Counted from the stretch's first letter, positions 53,400-61,979 are shown. The stretch is DNA of 64,000 nt from Streptomyces sp. NBC_01283 (GCF_041435335.1 NZ_CP108430.1:6175001-6239000); one strand, 5' to 3'. Numbers and translations are program-made. The notes: a model not told the origin generated them from the letters alone.

Positions 53400-54842
53400 G
53401 TGACCACCGAGGCAGCCGAATCCCGACTCGACGCGTACCCCGCACTGTCCGCATACCTGCGGCAGACGGAGGGGCCGCTGATTCCGCCGATGCCGCAGAC
53501 GTCCCCGCGCCCCCGGGCCGGCACCCCCGTCCCCCCGATCCGCATCACCCCCACCGCCCTGCGCAACGGCATCCTCGCCGTAGGCATCGCCGTCACCGCG
53601 CTCTGGGCCGTGCAGGCCGAACCCTCGGCCCGGCTGGACGTGCTCTTCGCGACCGGCGCCCATCTCAGCGGGCTGCTCGCCGGGTACGGCGTCCTCGTCA
53701 TGCTCTTCCTGATGGCCCGCTTGCCCGCGGTGGAGCACGGCGTCGGCGCCGACCGGCTCGCCCGGCTGCACGCGCTCGGCGGCCGCTACGTGCTCACTCT
53801 CTGCCTCGGCCACGCCCTGCTCGCCCTGTGCGGCTACGCCGCCCACGCCGGCACCGACCTCCTCAGCGCCACCCTCGACCTGCTCGGCTACCCGGGCCTC
53901 GCCCTGGCCGCCGTCGGCACGTCCCTGCTGATGGCCGTCGGCGTCACATCGGCGCGCGCGATGCGGCGCCGCGTCCCGCACGAGACGTGGCGGGCCGTTC
54001 ACCTGCTGACGTACCTCGGCGCCGCGCTCGCGTTCGTGCACCAGCTCGCGGGGCCCGACGTGGCGGGCAGCATCCTGACGGTGTGGGTGTGGTCGATGCT
54101 GCACGCCACGGTGGCGGTGCTGCTCGCCTGGTACCGCGTCGTCGTACCCGTGCGGCAGGCGCTGAAGCACAGCCTGCGTGTCATCGGCGTACGCGACGAA
54201 GGACCCGGTGTCGTGTCGGTCGTGATGCAGGGCATCGGGCTCGACGAGCTGCGCGCCGAACCCGGACAGTTCTTCCGCTGGCGCTTCCTGCGGCGCAGGC
54301 TCTGGCGCACCGCGCTGCCCTTCTCGCTCTCCGCGCCCGTGCGCGACGACACCCTCCGGATCACCGTGAAGGCCATCGGCGACCACACGCGGCGGATGCG
54401 GCGCCTGAAGCCGGGGACGCGGGTGCTCGCCACCGGGCCCTTCGGGGCGCTGACCGCTCACCGGCGTACGAGGCGGAAGGTGCTGCTGCTCGCGGGCGGC
54501 GTGGGCATCACCCCGATGCGGGCGCTGTTCGAGACGCTGCCGGGCGGGCCCGGGGACATCACGCTCCTCTACCGGGCGGGCAGCGCGGAGCAGCTCGTGC
54601 TGCGGGAGGAGCTGGAGGAGATCGCCCGGAGCCGGGGAGCGGGGCTGCACTATCTGCTCGGACGGTCCGACGCCTCCTTCGACCCGCTCGCCCCGCAGGC
54701 CCTGCGCAACCTCGTCCCCGACCTCGCCGAGCACGACGTGTACCTGTGCGGGCCGCCCGGGATGGCCGCTTCGGCCACCACCGCGCTCGTACGGGCCGGG
54801 GTGCCCCAGGAGCGCATCCACGCCGAGTGCTTCACCTTCTGA
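53400..54842 (+). CDS. Ferric-reductase-like transmembrane flavocytochrome (FAD/NAD ferredoxin-reductase domain)
   Basis: A 480-residue membrane oxidoreductase. After an N-terminal cytoplasmic segment, about six helices carry candidate heme-ligand histidines in RLHALGG, LCLGHALLALCGYAAHAG and HETWRAVHLLTYLGAALAFVHQ. The C-terminal half is a ferredoxin-NADP reductase module: PFSLSAPVRDDTLRITVKAI (FAD), GTRVLATGPFGALT, VLLLAGGVGITPMRALFETL (NAD) and LCGPPGMAASA. It moves electrons from NAD(P)H across the membrane. The GTG at 53400 lacks a strong SD. A small membrane protein follows at 12 bp. Confidence 0.88.
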   Translation: MTTEAAESRLDAYPALSAYLRQTEGPLIPPMPQTSPRPRAGTPVPPIRITPTALRNGILAVGIAVTALWAVQAEPSARLDVLFATGAHLSGLLAGYGVLVMLFLMARLPAVEHGVGADRLARLHALGGRYVLTLCLGHALLALCGYAAHAGTDLLSATLDLLGYPGLALAAVGTSLLMAVGVTSARAMRRRVPHETWRAVHLLTYLGAALAFVHQLAGPDVAGSILTVWVWSMLHATVAVLLAWYRVVVPVRQALKHSLRVIGVRDEGPGVVSVVMQGIGLDELRAEPGQFFRWRFLRRRLWRTALPFSLSAPVRDDTLRITVKAIGDHTRRMRRLKPGTRVLATGPFGALTAHRRTRRKVLLLAGGVGITPMRALFETLPGGPGDITLLYRAGSAEQLVLREELEEIARSRGAGLHYLLGRSDASFDPLAPQALRNLVPDLAEHDVYLCGPPGMAASATTALVRAGVPQERIHAECFTF

Positions 54843-54853
54843 GAGGGGCTGAC

Positions 54854-55045
54854 ATGGGACGTCACCGCAGACCCGTGGGCCCGGTCCTCGGCCCGACCCT
54901 GCAGGCGCGCCGCAAGCTGGCGACGGGCCTCGCCGGTGCGAGCGCGCTGGTCGCCACCGTCCTCGCCCTCACGGTCGACCCCGCGGCACCGCCCGCGCCC
55001 GACCGCGCCCCGGCCGGGGTCCCGGCACCTCAGGCGGCGCCGTAG
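54854..55045 (+). CDS. Small membrane protein downstream of the flavocytochrome
   Basis: A 63-residue protein with one membrane segment (LATGLAGASALVATVLALTV), a basic N-terminus (GRHRRP) and a short Pro/Ala-rich tail. The ATG at 54854 follows GAGAGGGG. In similar loci the flavocytochrome gene is followed by an FMN-binding protein that begins with a comparable helix, so this may be a truncated version lacking its flavin domain; that is an inference from context only. Confidence 0.6.
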   Translation: MGRHRRPVGPVLGPTLQARRKLATGLAGASALVATVLALTVDPAAPPAPDRAPAGVPAPQAAP

Positions 55046-55152
55046 GGGCGACGGAGACCTCCGCCGGAAACCGGAAACCGGAACCTCTGAAGACCCTCAA
55101 CTCTCCCCGAATTCGTGGACGGCGTGATCGCCCGCTCCATAAGGTCACGATC

Positions 55153-55935
55153 ATGCCCGACATATCTCTGACCACCGTCGTCGTCCTCTGCGTGGCCGCC
55201 CTCGCGGCCGGCTGGATCGACGCCGTGGTCGGCGGGGGCGGCCTCCTGCTGCTGCCCGCGCTGCTGCTCGGGTTGCCGGGTTCGACCCCGGCGGCTCATG
55301 CCCTGGGGACGAACAAGGCCGTCGCCATCGTCGGGACGACCGGCGCCGCGGTGACGTACGTCAGGAAGACACCCGTCGACGTGCCCACCGCCGTACGGAT
55401 CGGGCTCGCCGCGCTCGCCGGGTCCATGGGCGGCGCCTTCTTCGCCGCCGGGATGAGCACCGAGGTGCTCAAGCCCGTGATCATGGTGGTGCTGCTCGGC
55501 GTCGGTGCCTTCGTCATCTTCAGGCCCGCGTTCGGCACCGCGCCCTCCGCCCGGCCGGCGTCGCCGAAGCGCATCCTCGCCGCCATCGGCCTCGCGGGCC
55601 TCGGCATCGGGTTCTACGACGGGCTCATCGGGCCCGGCACCGGCACCTTCCTGGTGCTCGCGCTGACCGCCGTGCTCCATCTCGACCTGGTGTCCGCCTC
55701 CGCCACCGCCAAGATCGTCAACTGCTGCACCAACGCGGGCGCCCTCGCGATGTTCGCCTGGCAGGGCGCGGTCCTGTGGCAACTGGCCGCACTGATGGCC
55801 GTCTTCAACCTCGCGGGCGGCATGCTCGGCGCGCACACCGCACTGAAGAAGGGCAGCGGCTTCGTCCGGATCGTGCTGCTCACCACCGTGTTCGGGCTCG
55901 TGGCGAAGATGGCGTACGAGCAGTGGATCGCCTAG
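55153..55935 (+). CDS. TSUP family (TauE/SafE) anion exporter
   Basis: A 260-residue permease with about eight helices. AGWIDAVVGGGGLLLLPALL, ALGTNKAVAIVGTTGAAVTY, GFYDGLIGPGTGTFLVLALT and ATAKIVNCCTNAGALAMF are the duplicated TauE/SafE signatures. Members export sulfite, sulfoacetate or other organic anions. The ATG at 55153 has only a weak upstream AAGG. No partner gene points to a specific substrate. Confidence 0.9.
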   Translation: MPDISLTTVVVLCVAALAAGWIDAVVGGGGLLLLPALLLGLPGSTPAAHALGTNKAVAIVGTTGAAVTYVRKTPVDVPTAVRIGLAALAGSMGGAFFAAGMSTEVLKPVIMVVLLGVGAFVIFRPAFGTAPSARPASPKRILAAIGLAGLGIGFYDGLIGPGTGTFLVLALTAVLHLDLVSASATAKIVNCCTNAGALAMFAWQGAVLWQLAALMAVFNLAGGMLGAHTALKKGSGFVRIVLLTTVFGLVAKMAYEQWIA

Positions 55936-55973
55936 GTCAGCGCCTCGCCCAGGACAGCGCCTCGGCGGAGGCG

Positions 55974-56678
55974 TCAGCGCACGCTCGTCAGGTGGGCGAA
56001 CACCACGACGTTGCCCTGATAGCCCGTCTTGCGTGAATAGGTGCCGCCGCAGGTGATCACCCGCAGCTCCGGCCGGTCCGCGGCCCCGTACACCTTGTCG
56101 TCCGGGAAGTTCTTCGCGTCGTAGACCTCGTTCGCGTCGACCGTGAACACCGCGACGCTGCCGTCCCTGCGCTCGACCTCGATGGTGCGGCCCCTGGTCA
56201 GGCGCCCCAGGTCGTAGAAGACGGAAGGCCCTTCGGCATTGTCGACGTGCCCCGCCACGATGGCCGTGCCGCTCTCGCCGGGCGTCGTCCCCGACTCGTA
56301 CCAGCCCGCCAGGTTCGTCTTCTTCGGCGGCGGTACGTCGAGGCTGCCCTGCCGCGTGAGGCCGAGCCCCATGAGGGGCGCGTCGACCCGGATCGCGGGG
56401 ATGCGGATGCGGTCGGGCGGGGACGGCGGGAGCGCGGCGGAGGTCTGCGCGCGGCCGGACGGGGGGTGCGCCGACGCGGCCTGCTCGGCGGCCGGCTGGG
56501 GCGGCGGGTGGGACTCGGTGCCGTTGTGCAGCAGCCAGGCCCCCGAGCACAGGGCCAGGACGGTGACCGCGCCTATGACGGAGTTGAGGATCCGTCGGCC
56601 GGGCCTCTTTCCGCCCGGCCTCTTCCCGCCCGGCTTCTTCTCCCCGGGGTTCGTCTGCCCGGTGTTCTTCCTGCGCAT
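55974..56678 (-). CDS. Class F sortase
   Basis: A 234-residue membrane-anchored transpeptidase. A basic N-terminal tail (KKPGGKRPGGKRPGRR), one membrane helix and a Pro-rich stalk precede the catalytic domain. The active-site His is in TAIVAGHVDNAEGPSVFYDL, the Cys in LRVITCGGTYSRKTGYQGNV, and the Arg or equivalent basic residue at the end of that stretch. Class F enzymes are common in actinobacteria. The adjacent gene at 56805-57356 encodes a likely substrate. An ATG at 56678 is preferred over the GTG immediately before it. Confidence 0.9.
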   Translation of the reverse strand: MRRKNTGQTNPGEKKPGGKRPGGKRPGRRILNSVIGAVTVLALCSGAWLLHNGTESHPPPQPAAEQAASAHPPSGRAQTSAALPPSPPDRIRIPAIRVDAPLMGLGLTRQGSLDVPPPKKTNLAGWYESGTTPGESGTAIVAGHVDNAEGPSVFYDLGRLTRGRTIEVERRDGSVAVFTVDANEVYDAKNFPDDKVYGAADRPELRVITCGGTYSRKTGYQGNVVVFAHLTSVR

Positions 56679-56804
56679 CACTCGACTCGTCCCCCTCAGG
56701 GTTCGGGGAGGCCGGTCCCCGCATCCCTCTCCGGGTCCACGAGGGACAGGCGGACCCGGAGAGGGAGGGGGCTGGCGGTACCGGTGGACAGCGGAGGGTG
56801 TCCG

Positions 56805-57356
56805 TCAGATCCTGTCGCCTCTCGCCCGGCGATGCAGGAGCCAGGTACCGCCCGCGGCGGCGACGGCAAGCGCCGCCACACCCGCCGCGGTCTGCACGGG
56901 GTCGGGGCCGAGAGCGCCGCCGACCCCCGTCTTCACATGTCCCTTCGGGGCCACCTGCTGCTGCTCACGGGCGGTGGCGGTGGAGGTGATCGTGACGACC
57001 AGGTCGCCCGCCACCTGCTTGCCGTCCGCGCCGGAGCCGGAGCACTTGGCGACGATCTCGTACGTGCCGGGCTGGGCCGACGGGGGCACCTTGAACCGAC
57101 CGCTCGCGCTCTCCTCCTCCGCGCCCGGCGCGAGCGTGAAGGTACCGGCGCCGACCGCGCTGGCGTCGCCCGAGGCGGTCCCGTCGCTGCCGCAGGCGGC
57201 GGTGTTCACGGTGACCGTGGAGCCGGGCATGACGGTGGACGGCTGGATCTCCAGGCCTCCTCCGGCGGCGAGGGTCGCGGCGGCGGCCTGGGGTGCCATG
57301 AGACCCGCCGATGCGACGGCGAGCGCGGCGGTGGTCAGCAGGCGGGCTTTGCGCAT
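56805..57356 (-). CDS. Secreted surface protein with C-terminal anchor, probable sortase partner
   Basis: A 183-residue protein. A Sec signal peptide (LLTTAALAVASAGLMAPQAAA) precedes a beta-sandwich region with paired cysteines (TAACGSDG ... VAKCSGSG). The C-terminal sorting-like region reads KGHVKTGVGGALGPDP, a hydrophobic helix (AAGVAALAVAAAGGTWLLH) and a basic tail RRARGDRI. There is no LPxTG; KTGVGG occupies its place. It is 124 bp upstream of the class F sortase on the same strand, so anchoring by that enzyme is likely. Confidence 0.78.
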   Translation of the reverse strand: MRKARLLTTAALAVASAGLMAPQAAAATLAAGGGLEIQPSTVMPGSTVTVNTAACGSDGTASGDASAVGAGTFTLAPGAEEESASGRFKVPPSAQPGTYEIVAKCSGSGADGKQVAGDLVVTITSTATAREQQQVAPKGHVKTGVGGALGPDPVQTAAGVAALAVAAAGGTWLLHRRARGDRI

Positions 57357-57694
57357 CGTGCTTGCTCCTCCGAGGGACCATCAGAGGGCACGGCCCGCGG
57401 CACCTCCAAGTGCCGCTGCGTCGGTCGAACCCCGCTCTACCGAGGTAAGTGGCACTCGGCGGCGCACGCCTCCTGAAGGCCCGTCAGAATCTCTGCGCTG
57501 GAGCGGCTTCTGACACTTCGACGGGAACGTTCCAGCAGGTCACCCGGCGTGTCGCCGAGAAGTGTCCGAAGGGGGCGCGGGGAGCCTGTGAATGGGTGAC
57601 CCCGGGGCCGAGTGGACGTGTCGCGCCCCCCCGTCACGCCCCCCCGCCGGACGGCCCGCCCCGTGCACCTGAGTCCGCCTCACCTGAGTCCGCC
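57357..57694. other. 338-bp intergenic region, promoter of the sortase locus
   Basis: No gene is seen. The end next to 57356 should hold the promoter and SD (GGAGGAGCA read on the minus strand) of the surface protein. A GGGAACGTTCCAG palindrome-like run sits near 57522-57534. The far end is a C-rich convergent spacer. Confidence 0.4.
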
Positions 57695-58480
57695 TCAGAC
57701 GGCGTCCCAGGGGACGTCGGCGTAGAGCCCCGCCAGCGTCGCCATCAGCTTCTCGTCGACGCCGAACTCCGTACCGTCGATCCGCCGCACCGGCGCGATG
57801 CCCCGCGCATTGGTGACGAAGGCAGCCGCGTACGAGGAGAGGTCCGCGAGCGTGACCGGGGCCCGGCGGGTGGGAAGACCGGCGGCCGGGAGCCGCGGTG
57901 CGAGCAGCTGCATGGTGATGCCGTGCAGGCAGGGCGCGGCGGGCCAGATCACCTCCGAGCCGCCGTAGAAGCCGATGTTCGTGACGGCGCCCTCGCTGAT
58001 CGTTCCGTCGGGCGCGGTGAGCAGCGCGTCGTCGAAGCCGGCCCGCCGGGCGAGCTCGCCGTGGCGGGCCTGCCCGAAGCCGCCCAGGTGCTTGATGTGC
58101 GGGAAGGGCCGCTGGTAGGGGACGGACCGCAGGGCCTGCGCACTCTCGGACACCGTGCCGGGCGCCCGGACGGTGACCGTCACGGACGGCTCGCCCTCGG
58201 GTGCGTGGACGTGGACGCGTACGGAGGCGTCGGCGATGTCGTCGCGGAGCACGTGCCGGACGAGCTCGCGGACGTGCTCCCCGTCGAGCTCCCGGCCGAA
58301 GAGCTCGCGGGTGGCGGCGTCGAGCCGGTCCAGATGCAGCCCGAGCCCACGCGTGGCACCGCCTCTGACCTGCATGGCGGTGAAGTGCCCCACGCCACCG
58401 AGCGCGGCCCACAACAGCCGGTCGGCGGTGGCGGCCTGCCCGTCGATCTCAAGGCGCTGCAGAGGCGAGGGAGTTGTCAT
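57695..58480 (-). CDS. Aminotransferase class IV (aminodeoxychorismate lyase/BCAT-like)
   Basis: A 261-residue PLP enzyme of fold type IV. The Schiff-base lysine is in PHIKHLGGFGQARHGELARR, with GRELDGEHVRELVRHVLRDD before it and TAPDGTISEGAVTNIGFYGG (PLP phosphate-binding) after it. The family includes 4-amino-4-deoxychorismate lyase and D-amino or branched-chain aminotransferases; the reaction here cannot be fixed. The ATG is at 58480. It is divergent from the SoxR-box FMN reductase. Confidence 0.85.
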   Translation of the reverse strand: MTTPSPLQRLEIDGQAATADRLLWAALGGVGHFTAMQVRGGATRGLGLHLDRLDAATRELFGRELDGEHVRELVRHVLRDDIADASVRVHVHAPEGEPSVTVTVRAPGTVSESAQALRSVPYQRPFPHIKHLGGFGQARHGELARRAGFDDALLTAPDGTISEGAVTNIGFYGGSEVIWPAAPCLHGITMQLLAPRLPAAGLPTRRAPVTLADLSSYAAAFVTNARGIAPVRRIDGTEFGVDEKLMATLAGLYADVPWDAV

Positions 58481-58591
58481 GGGGATCACGGTACGTCGCG
58501 GGGGGAGAGGCGAGGGAGGGGCGGGCGAGGCCTCCGCGCGCCGACGAGGCCTCCGCGCGCCCCCACCGAACCCGTCGCCGGAGCCGCTTGA

Positions 58592-58609
58592 CCTCAACCA
58601 AGGTTGAGC
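58592..58609. promoter_or_regulatory. SoxR-type box in the FMN reductase promoter
   Basis: CTCAACC-AA-GGTTGAG (58593-58608) is an almost perfect SoxR-like dyad. It lies inside a MerR-type promoter: -35 TTGACC at 58589-58594 and a likely -10 at 58614-58619 are separated by 19 bp. From memory, a homologous FMN reductase gene is a known SoxR target in S. coelicolor. Confidence 0.8.
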
Positions 58610-58624
58610 ATCGAGGCTTCGGTC

Positions 58625-59281
58625 ATGACCCAGAACACGAATGCCGTTGATCCCACGCCCGCCCCTGTCGCCTCTGCCGCCCCTGTCGCCTCTGCCTCCA
58701 CCCCCGCGCCCCTTCGCGTCGCCGTCATCATCGGGAGCAATCGCGAAGGACGCTTCGGGCCGATCGTCGCTGATTGGCTGCTGGGCCGGATCCGGGAGCG
58801 TACGGACTTCGAGGCGGACGTCGTCGACCTTGCCGAGTCCCGGCTGCCGACCTCGCTCTCCTTCAACCCGTCGCCCGAGACCCTCGCCGAGCTCGGCAAG
58901 GTCACCCCGAAGCTGGCCGCCGCCGACGCCTTCGTCGTGCTCACCCCCGAGTACAACCACTCGTACCCCGCGTCCCTCAAGAGCCTCATCGACTGGCACA
59001 ACGCCGAATGGCAGGCCAAGCCCCTCGCCTTCGTCTCCTACGGAGGGCTCTCCGGCGGTCTGCGTGCCGTCGAGCACCTGCGTCCCGTCTTCGCCGAGCT
59101 GCACACCATGACGATTCGCGACACCGTCTCCTTCCACAACGCCGGAGGCCTCTTCGCCGACGACGGCACCCACAAGGACCCGACGGCCGCGAACGCCGCC
59201 GCCAAGTCGATGCTCGACCAGCTCCAGTGGTGGGCGTGGGCACTCCGCAGCGCCAAGGAGGTCCGCCCGTACGGGAGTTGA
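58625..59281 (+). CDS. NADPH-dependent FMN reductase (SoxR-regulon type)
   Basis: A 218-residue flavodoxin-fold reductase. RVAVIIGSNREGRFGPIVAD binds FMN phosphate, and VVLTPEYNHSYPASLKSLID plus FVSYGGLSGGLRAVEHLRPV are the NADPH_dep_FMN_red signatures. The N-terminal 30 residues are a Pro/Ala-rich, repeat-like extension. The ATG at 58625 is only a few bases after the probable -10, so the transcript is likely leaderless. It should help detoxify redox-cycling compounds sensed by SoxR, which is not encoded here. Confidence 0.9.
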   Translation: MTQNTNAVDPTPAPVASAAPVASASTPAPLRVAVIIGSNREGRFGPIVADWLLGRIRERTDFEADVVDLAESRLPTSLSFNPSPETLAELGKVTPKLAAADAFVVLTPEYNHSYPASLKSLIDWHNAEWQAKPLAFVSYGGLSGGLRAVEHLRPVFAELHTMTIRDTVSFHNAGGLFADDGTHKDPTAANAAAKSMLDQLQWWAWALRSAKEVRPYGS

Positions 59282-59301
59282 TGGCACGAACGGTTGCGCG
59301 A

Positions 59302-60588
59302 CTAGGCCTGCGGCAGGTGTACTTCCGCCACCGCGCCGCCGCTCTCCGCGTTGCGCAGCTCCACGCGCGCGCCGATCACCTGCGCCTGGCCGAACGCGAT
59401 CGTCAGGCCGAGGCCCGTGCCGTGGCCGCGCTCGGTGGTGCCGGTCTGGAAGCGCTGCGGGCCGTCCTTCAGGAGATGTTCGGGGAATCCGGGGCCGTGG
59501 TCGCTGACCGTGACCACCGGCCCGGCCACCCGTACGTCGACCGGGTCGGCCCCGTGCCTGCGGGCGTTGGCGACGAGGTTGGCGATGATCCGCTCCAGGC
59601 GGCGTGCGTCAGTGCGTACGAGCGCGTCGTCGTCCGGGCCGCCCGCCGCCACGAACCGGACCGGGCACCCCGACCGCTGCACGATCCCTTCGGCGAGCGA
59701 GCCCAGGGGATGCGCGTCCAGGTCGGGCCGCTCCACCTCCGCGTCCAGCCGGGCCACTTCGAGCAGATCCTCGGTGAGGGTGCGCAGGGCGAGCACCCGG
59801 TCGCGCACGAGTTCCGTGGGGCGGCTCTGCGGCAGCAGCTCGGCCGCGGTGTGCAGACCGGTCAGCGGGGTGCGCAGCTCGTGGGCGACGTCCGCGGTGA
59901 AGCGCTGCTCGGCCTCGATGCGCTGCTGCAGGGACGCCGCCATCGTGTCGACCGCGGTGGCCAGTTCGGCCACCTCGTCCTTGCCGGGCCGGCTGCCCGG
60001 CGGTCGCGGGTGGTCGATACGGGCGTCCAGCTCGCCCTCGCTGATGCGGCGCGCGGTGGCCGCCGCGGTCCGCAGCTCGCGGCTGAGACGGCTGGCCAGC
60101 GCGGCGCCGCCGAGCGCCGCGAGGATGACGACGACGGCGCCCGACGCCAACAGCTGCCGGTCGAACTCCGCCATCTCGGCGGCCTGTTCGGTCAGCGGCT
60201 CGCGAACGGAGAGCACGTGGTCGCCGACCGGGCGCGCCGCCCACACGGCGGGTTTGTCGGCGCTCATGTCGAGGTACGTGGTCCGCCGCCCGTCCAGGGC
60301 CGCCGACCGCAGCGACGCGGGCAGGTCGGGTGCGTCGAGGGCGGCGTCCATGCCCTCGTCGCCGGTGTCGACCTGCCCCGTCAGCTCGTACAGCTGGCGC
60401 ACCCGCACCAACTGCGCGGTGGCCCCCGACCTGGCGCCCGCGGAGACCTGTTCGAGGCGGGCCTGGTGGACGAGGACCCCGATGGCGACGGCGACGACCG
60501 CGCAGCCGAGTGCGAGCAGCGCGGCGATCTTCCAGCGCAGGCCGAGGGAGTTGAGCGTGGCGCGGGCGCGCTCCACGAGGGTCCTCAT
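59302..60588 (-). CDS. Sensor histidine kinase (HAMP type)
   Basis: A 428-residue membrane kinase. Two membrane helices (LRWKIAALLALGCAVVAVAI and LLASGAVVVILAALGGAALA) flank an extracytoplasmic sensor segment of about 110 residues. A HAMP linker (RRISEGELDARIDHPRPPGS) leads to the phosphorylatable His in FTADVAHELRTPLTGLHTAA and the ATPase boxes IANLVANARRHGADPVDVRV and HGTGLGLTIAFGQAQVIGAR. The ATG at 60588 overlaps the lipoprotein stop (TGATG). No response regulator is encoded beside it. Confidence 0.9.
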   Translation of the reverse strand: MRTLVERARATLNSLGLRWKIAALLALGCAVVAVAIGVLVHQARLEQVSAGARSGATAQLVRVRQLYELTGQVDTGDEGMDAALDAPDLPASLRSAALDGRRTTYLDMSADKPAVWAARPVGDHVLSVREPLTEQAAEMAEFDRQLLASGAVVVILAALGGAALASRLSRELRTAAATARRISEGELDARIDHPRPPGSRPGKDEVAELATAVDTMAASLQQRIEAEQRFTADVAHELRTPLTGLHTAAELLPQSRPTELVRDRVLALRTLTEDLLEVARLDAEVERPDLDAHPLGSLAEGIVQRSGCPVRFVAAGGPDDDALVRTDARRLERIIANLVANARRHGADPVDVRVAGPVVTVSDHGPGFPEHLLKDGPQRFQTGTTERGHGTGLGLTIAFGQAQVIGARVELRNAESGGAVAEVHLPQA

Positions 60589-61355
60589 CAGTGCCCGTCC
60601 CGGCCGAGGGAAGGCTCGGCGCCACGCGAAGACTCCATGCCGCCCGAGGGCCTGATGCGGCCCGGCAGTTCCGGAGCCGGCTTCGTCGGCTGGGAGCCGT
60701 CGGAATCCGGCGTCTTCTTGTAGCTCTTGTTGTCGCTCACCGTGGACATCCGTACGCCGTCCCAGTGGTAGCGCACGGCCTGCTGGCCGCCGTCCGTGCA
60801 CGAGCTGCGCACCAGGACGTCCTGGCCGAGCGTCTCGATGTTCACGCGCTTCCCGGACGTGAAAAGGATCGGATAGACCCGGCCGTCGCGCTCCTTGTAG
60901 ACGGCGAGAACGCTCCGGCCGCTCTCCGTGTCGGCGGCCACGAGCAGCTCGGGCCGCCCGTCGCCGGTCAGGTCCGTCAGCAGCGGCGGCCGGATCCCGG
61001 CCATTCCGGGGCGGTCGATCTCGCCGCGGTCGGCCAGCGGCTTCATCCGGGGATCGGCCCGCAGGACCTTGCGGAAGTCCTCCGTGCGGAGTCCGTCCTC
61101 GCCCAGCTTCGGCAGTCCCTCCAGGGCTTCCGGCGGCGGCTGGTGGGTGGCGGTGTCGGCGCCGGGCGCCTCGGACGACGTACCGGACCAGGCGGGCCAG
61201 AGCGGTTCGGGGCGCGGCTGCACGGACACGGACGGCGCGGGCTCACCGGGGCCGAGCCCGTCCACGCTGCCGCATCCGGCCAGCACGACGGCCGCCGTGG
61301 CGGTGAAGAGGGCGGCGCGGCGCAGGGCGCGGCGGCGGGGGCAGGAAAGGTTCAT
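60588..61355 (-). CDS. Lipoprotein paired with the histidine kinase (CseA-like)
   Basis: A 255-residue lipoprotein. The signal peptide ends with the lipobox VLAGC. The mature part has a Pro-rich linker, RTEDFRKVLRADPRMKPLAD, and a beta-propeller-like FG-GAP segment LLTDLTGDGRPELLVAADTE followed by RSVLAVYKERDGRVYPILFT. This is reminiscent of CseA, a lipoprotein acting with the CseC kinase in Streptomyces, but here CseB is missing. It is translated coupled to the kinase by TGATG. Confidence 0.78.
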   Translation of the reverse strand: MNLSCPRRRALRRAALFTATAAVVLAGCGSVDGLGPGEPAPSVSVQPRPEPLWPAWSGTSSEAPGADTATHQPPPEALEGLPKLGEDGLRTEDFRKVLRADPRMKPLADRGEIDRPGMAGIRPPLLTDLTGDGRPELLVAADTESGRSVLAVYKERDGRVYPILFTSGKRVNIETLGQDVLVRSSCTDGGQQAVRYHWDGVRMSTVSDNKSYKKTPDSDGSQPTKPAPELPGRIRPSGGMESSRGAEPSLGRDGH

Positions 61356-61468
61356 GGCCCTACCGACGGTAAGAAGCGTCCATCACGGAAAACGGGAGAT
61401 TGTGTAACAGGAAGGGGTGAACGGGGTGGAAACGCGGAGATCGGGACCTTCGACCAGGGCCGGTGTCC

Positions 61469-61506
61469 CCTGCCGCCCCTGCCGCCCCTGCCGCCCCTGC
61501 CGCCCC
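61469..61506. repeat. 9-bp tandem repeat (CTGCCGCCC) upstream of the GGCT-like gene
   Basis: Four consecutive CTGCCGCCC units occupy the promoter region 33-70 bp before the ATG at 61539. Copy number may vary between strains. Confidence 0.7.
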
Positions 61507-61538
61507 ACCGTGCGGTCGGTCCGGCGAGAATCGGGCGC

Positions 61539-61979
61539 ATGATGACACCGGAGGGGGATCGGCTGCCGTTCTTCGTGTACGGGACGCTGCGGCCGGGGGA
61601 GCGCAACCATGACGTCCACCTGCGCGGCAGGGTCGAGGCGGAGTCGCCCGCCCGGCTCCCGGGGGCGGTCCTCTACGAAGGGCCCGGCTATCCCTACCTC
61701 CTGGAGGACCCCGAAGGCGGCCCGGTGCGCGGCGAGTTGATCACCGCGCTCCCGTCCGCGTACGACCGGCTCCTCGCCGATCTCGACGTACTGGAGGTGT
61801 ACGCGCCGGGCGACCCCCGCAACCTGTACGAGCGCGTCGTGCGCGAGGTGACCCTCCTGGACGGGACGACTTCGCGGGCGTGGGTGTACGTGACGGCGGT
61901 GCGGGTGGCGGCGAGACTGCGGGCTTCGGGGGCGGTGATCGAGGGAGGGGACTGGGGTGCGTTCCGGTCGCGCCGCTGA
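61539..61979 (+). CDS. Gamma-glutamylcyclotransferase family protein
   Basis: A 146-residue GGCT/AIG2-like protein. The substrate pocket motif FFVYGTLRPGERNHDVHLRG is at the N-terminus, GPGYPYLLEDPEGGPVRGEL in the middle, and the likely acidic catalytic residue is in LADLDVLEVYAPGDPRNLYE. Members cyclise gamma-glutamyl amines or amides to pyroglutamate; the actual substrate is unknown. Start ATG 61539 or 61542. It is divergent from the lipoprotein/kinase pair. Confidence 0.87.
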   Translation: MMTPEGDRLPFFVYGTLRPGERNHDVHLRGRVEAESPARLPGAVLYEGPGYPYLLEDPEGGPVRGELITALPSAYDRLLADLDVLEVYAPGDPRNLYERVVREVTLLDGTTSRAWVYVTAVRVAARLRASGAVIEGGDWGAFRSRR

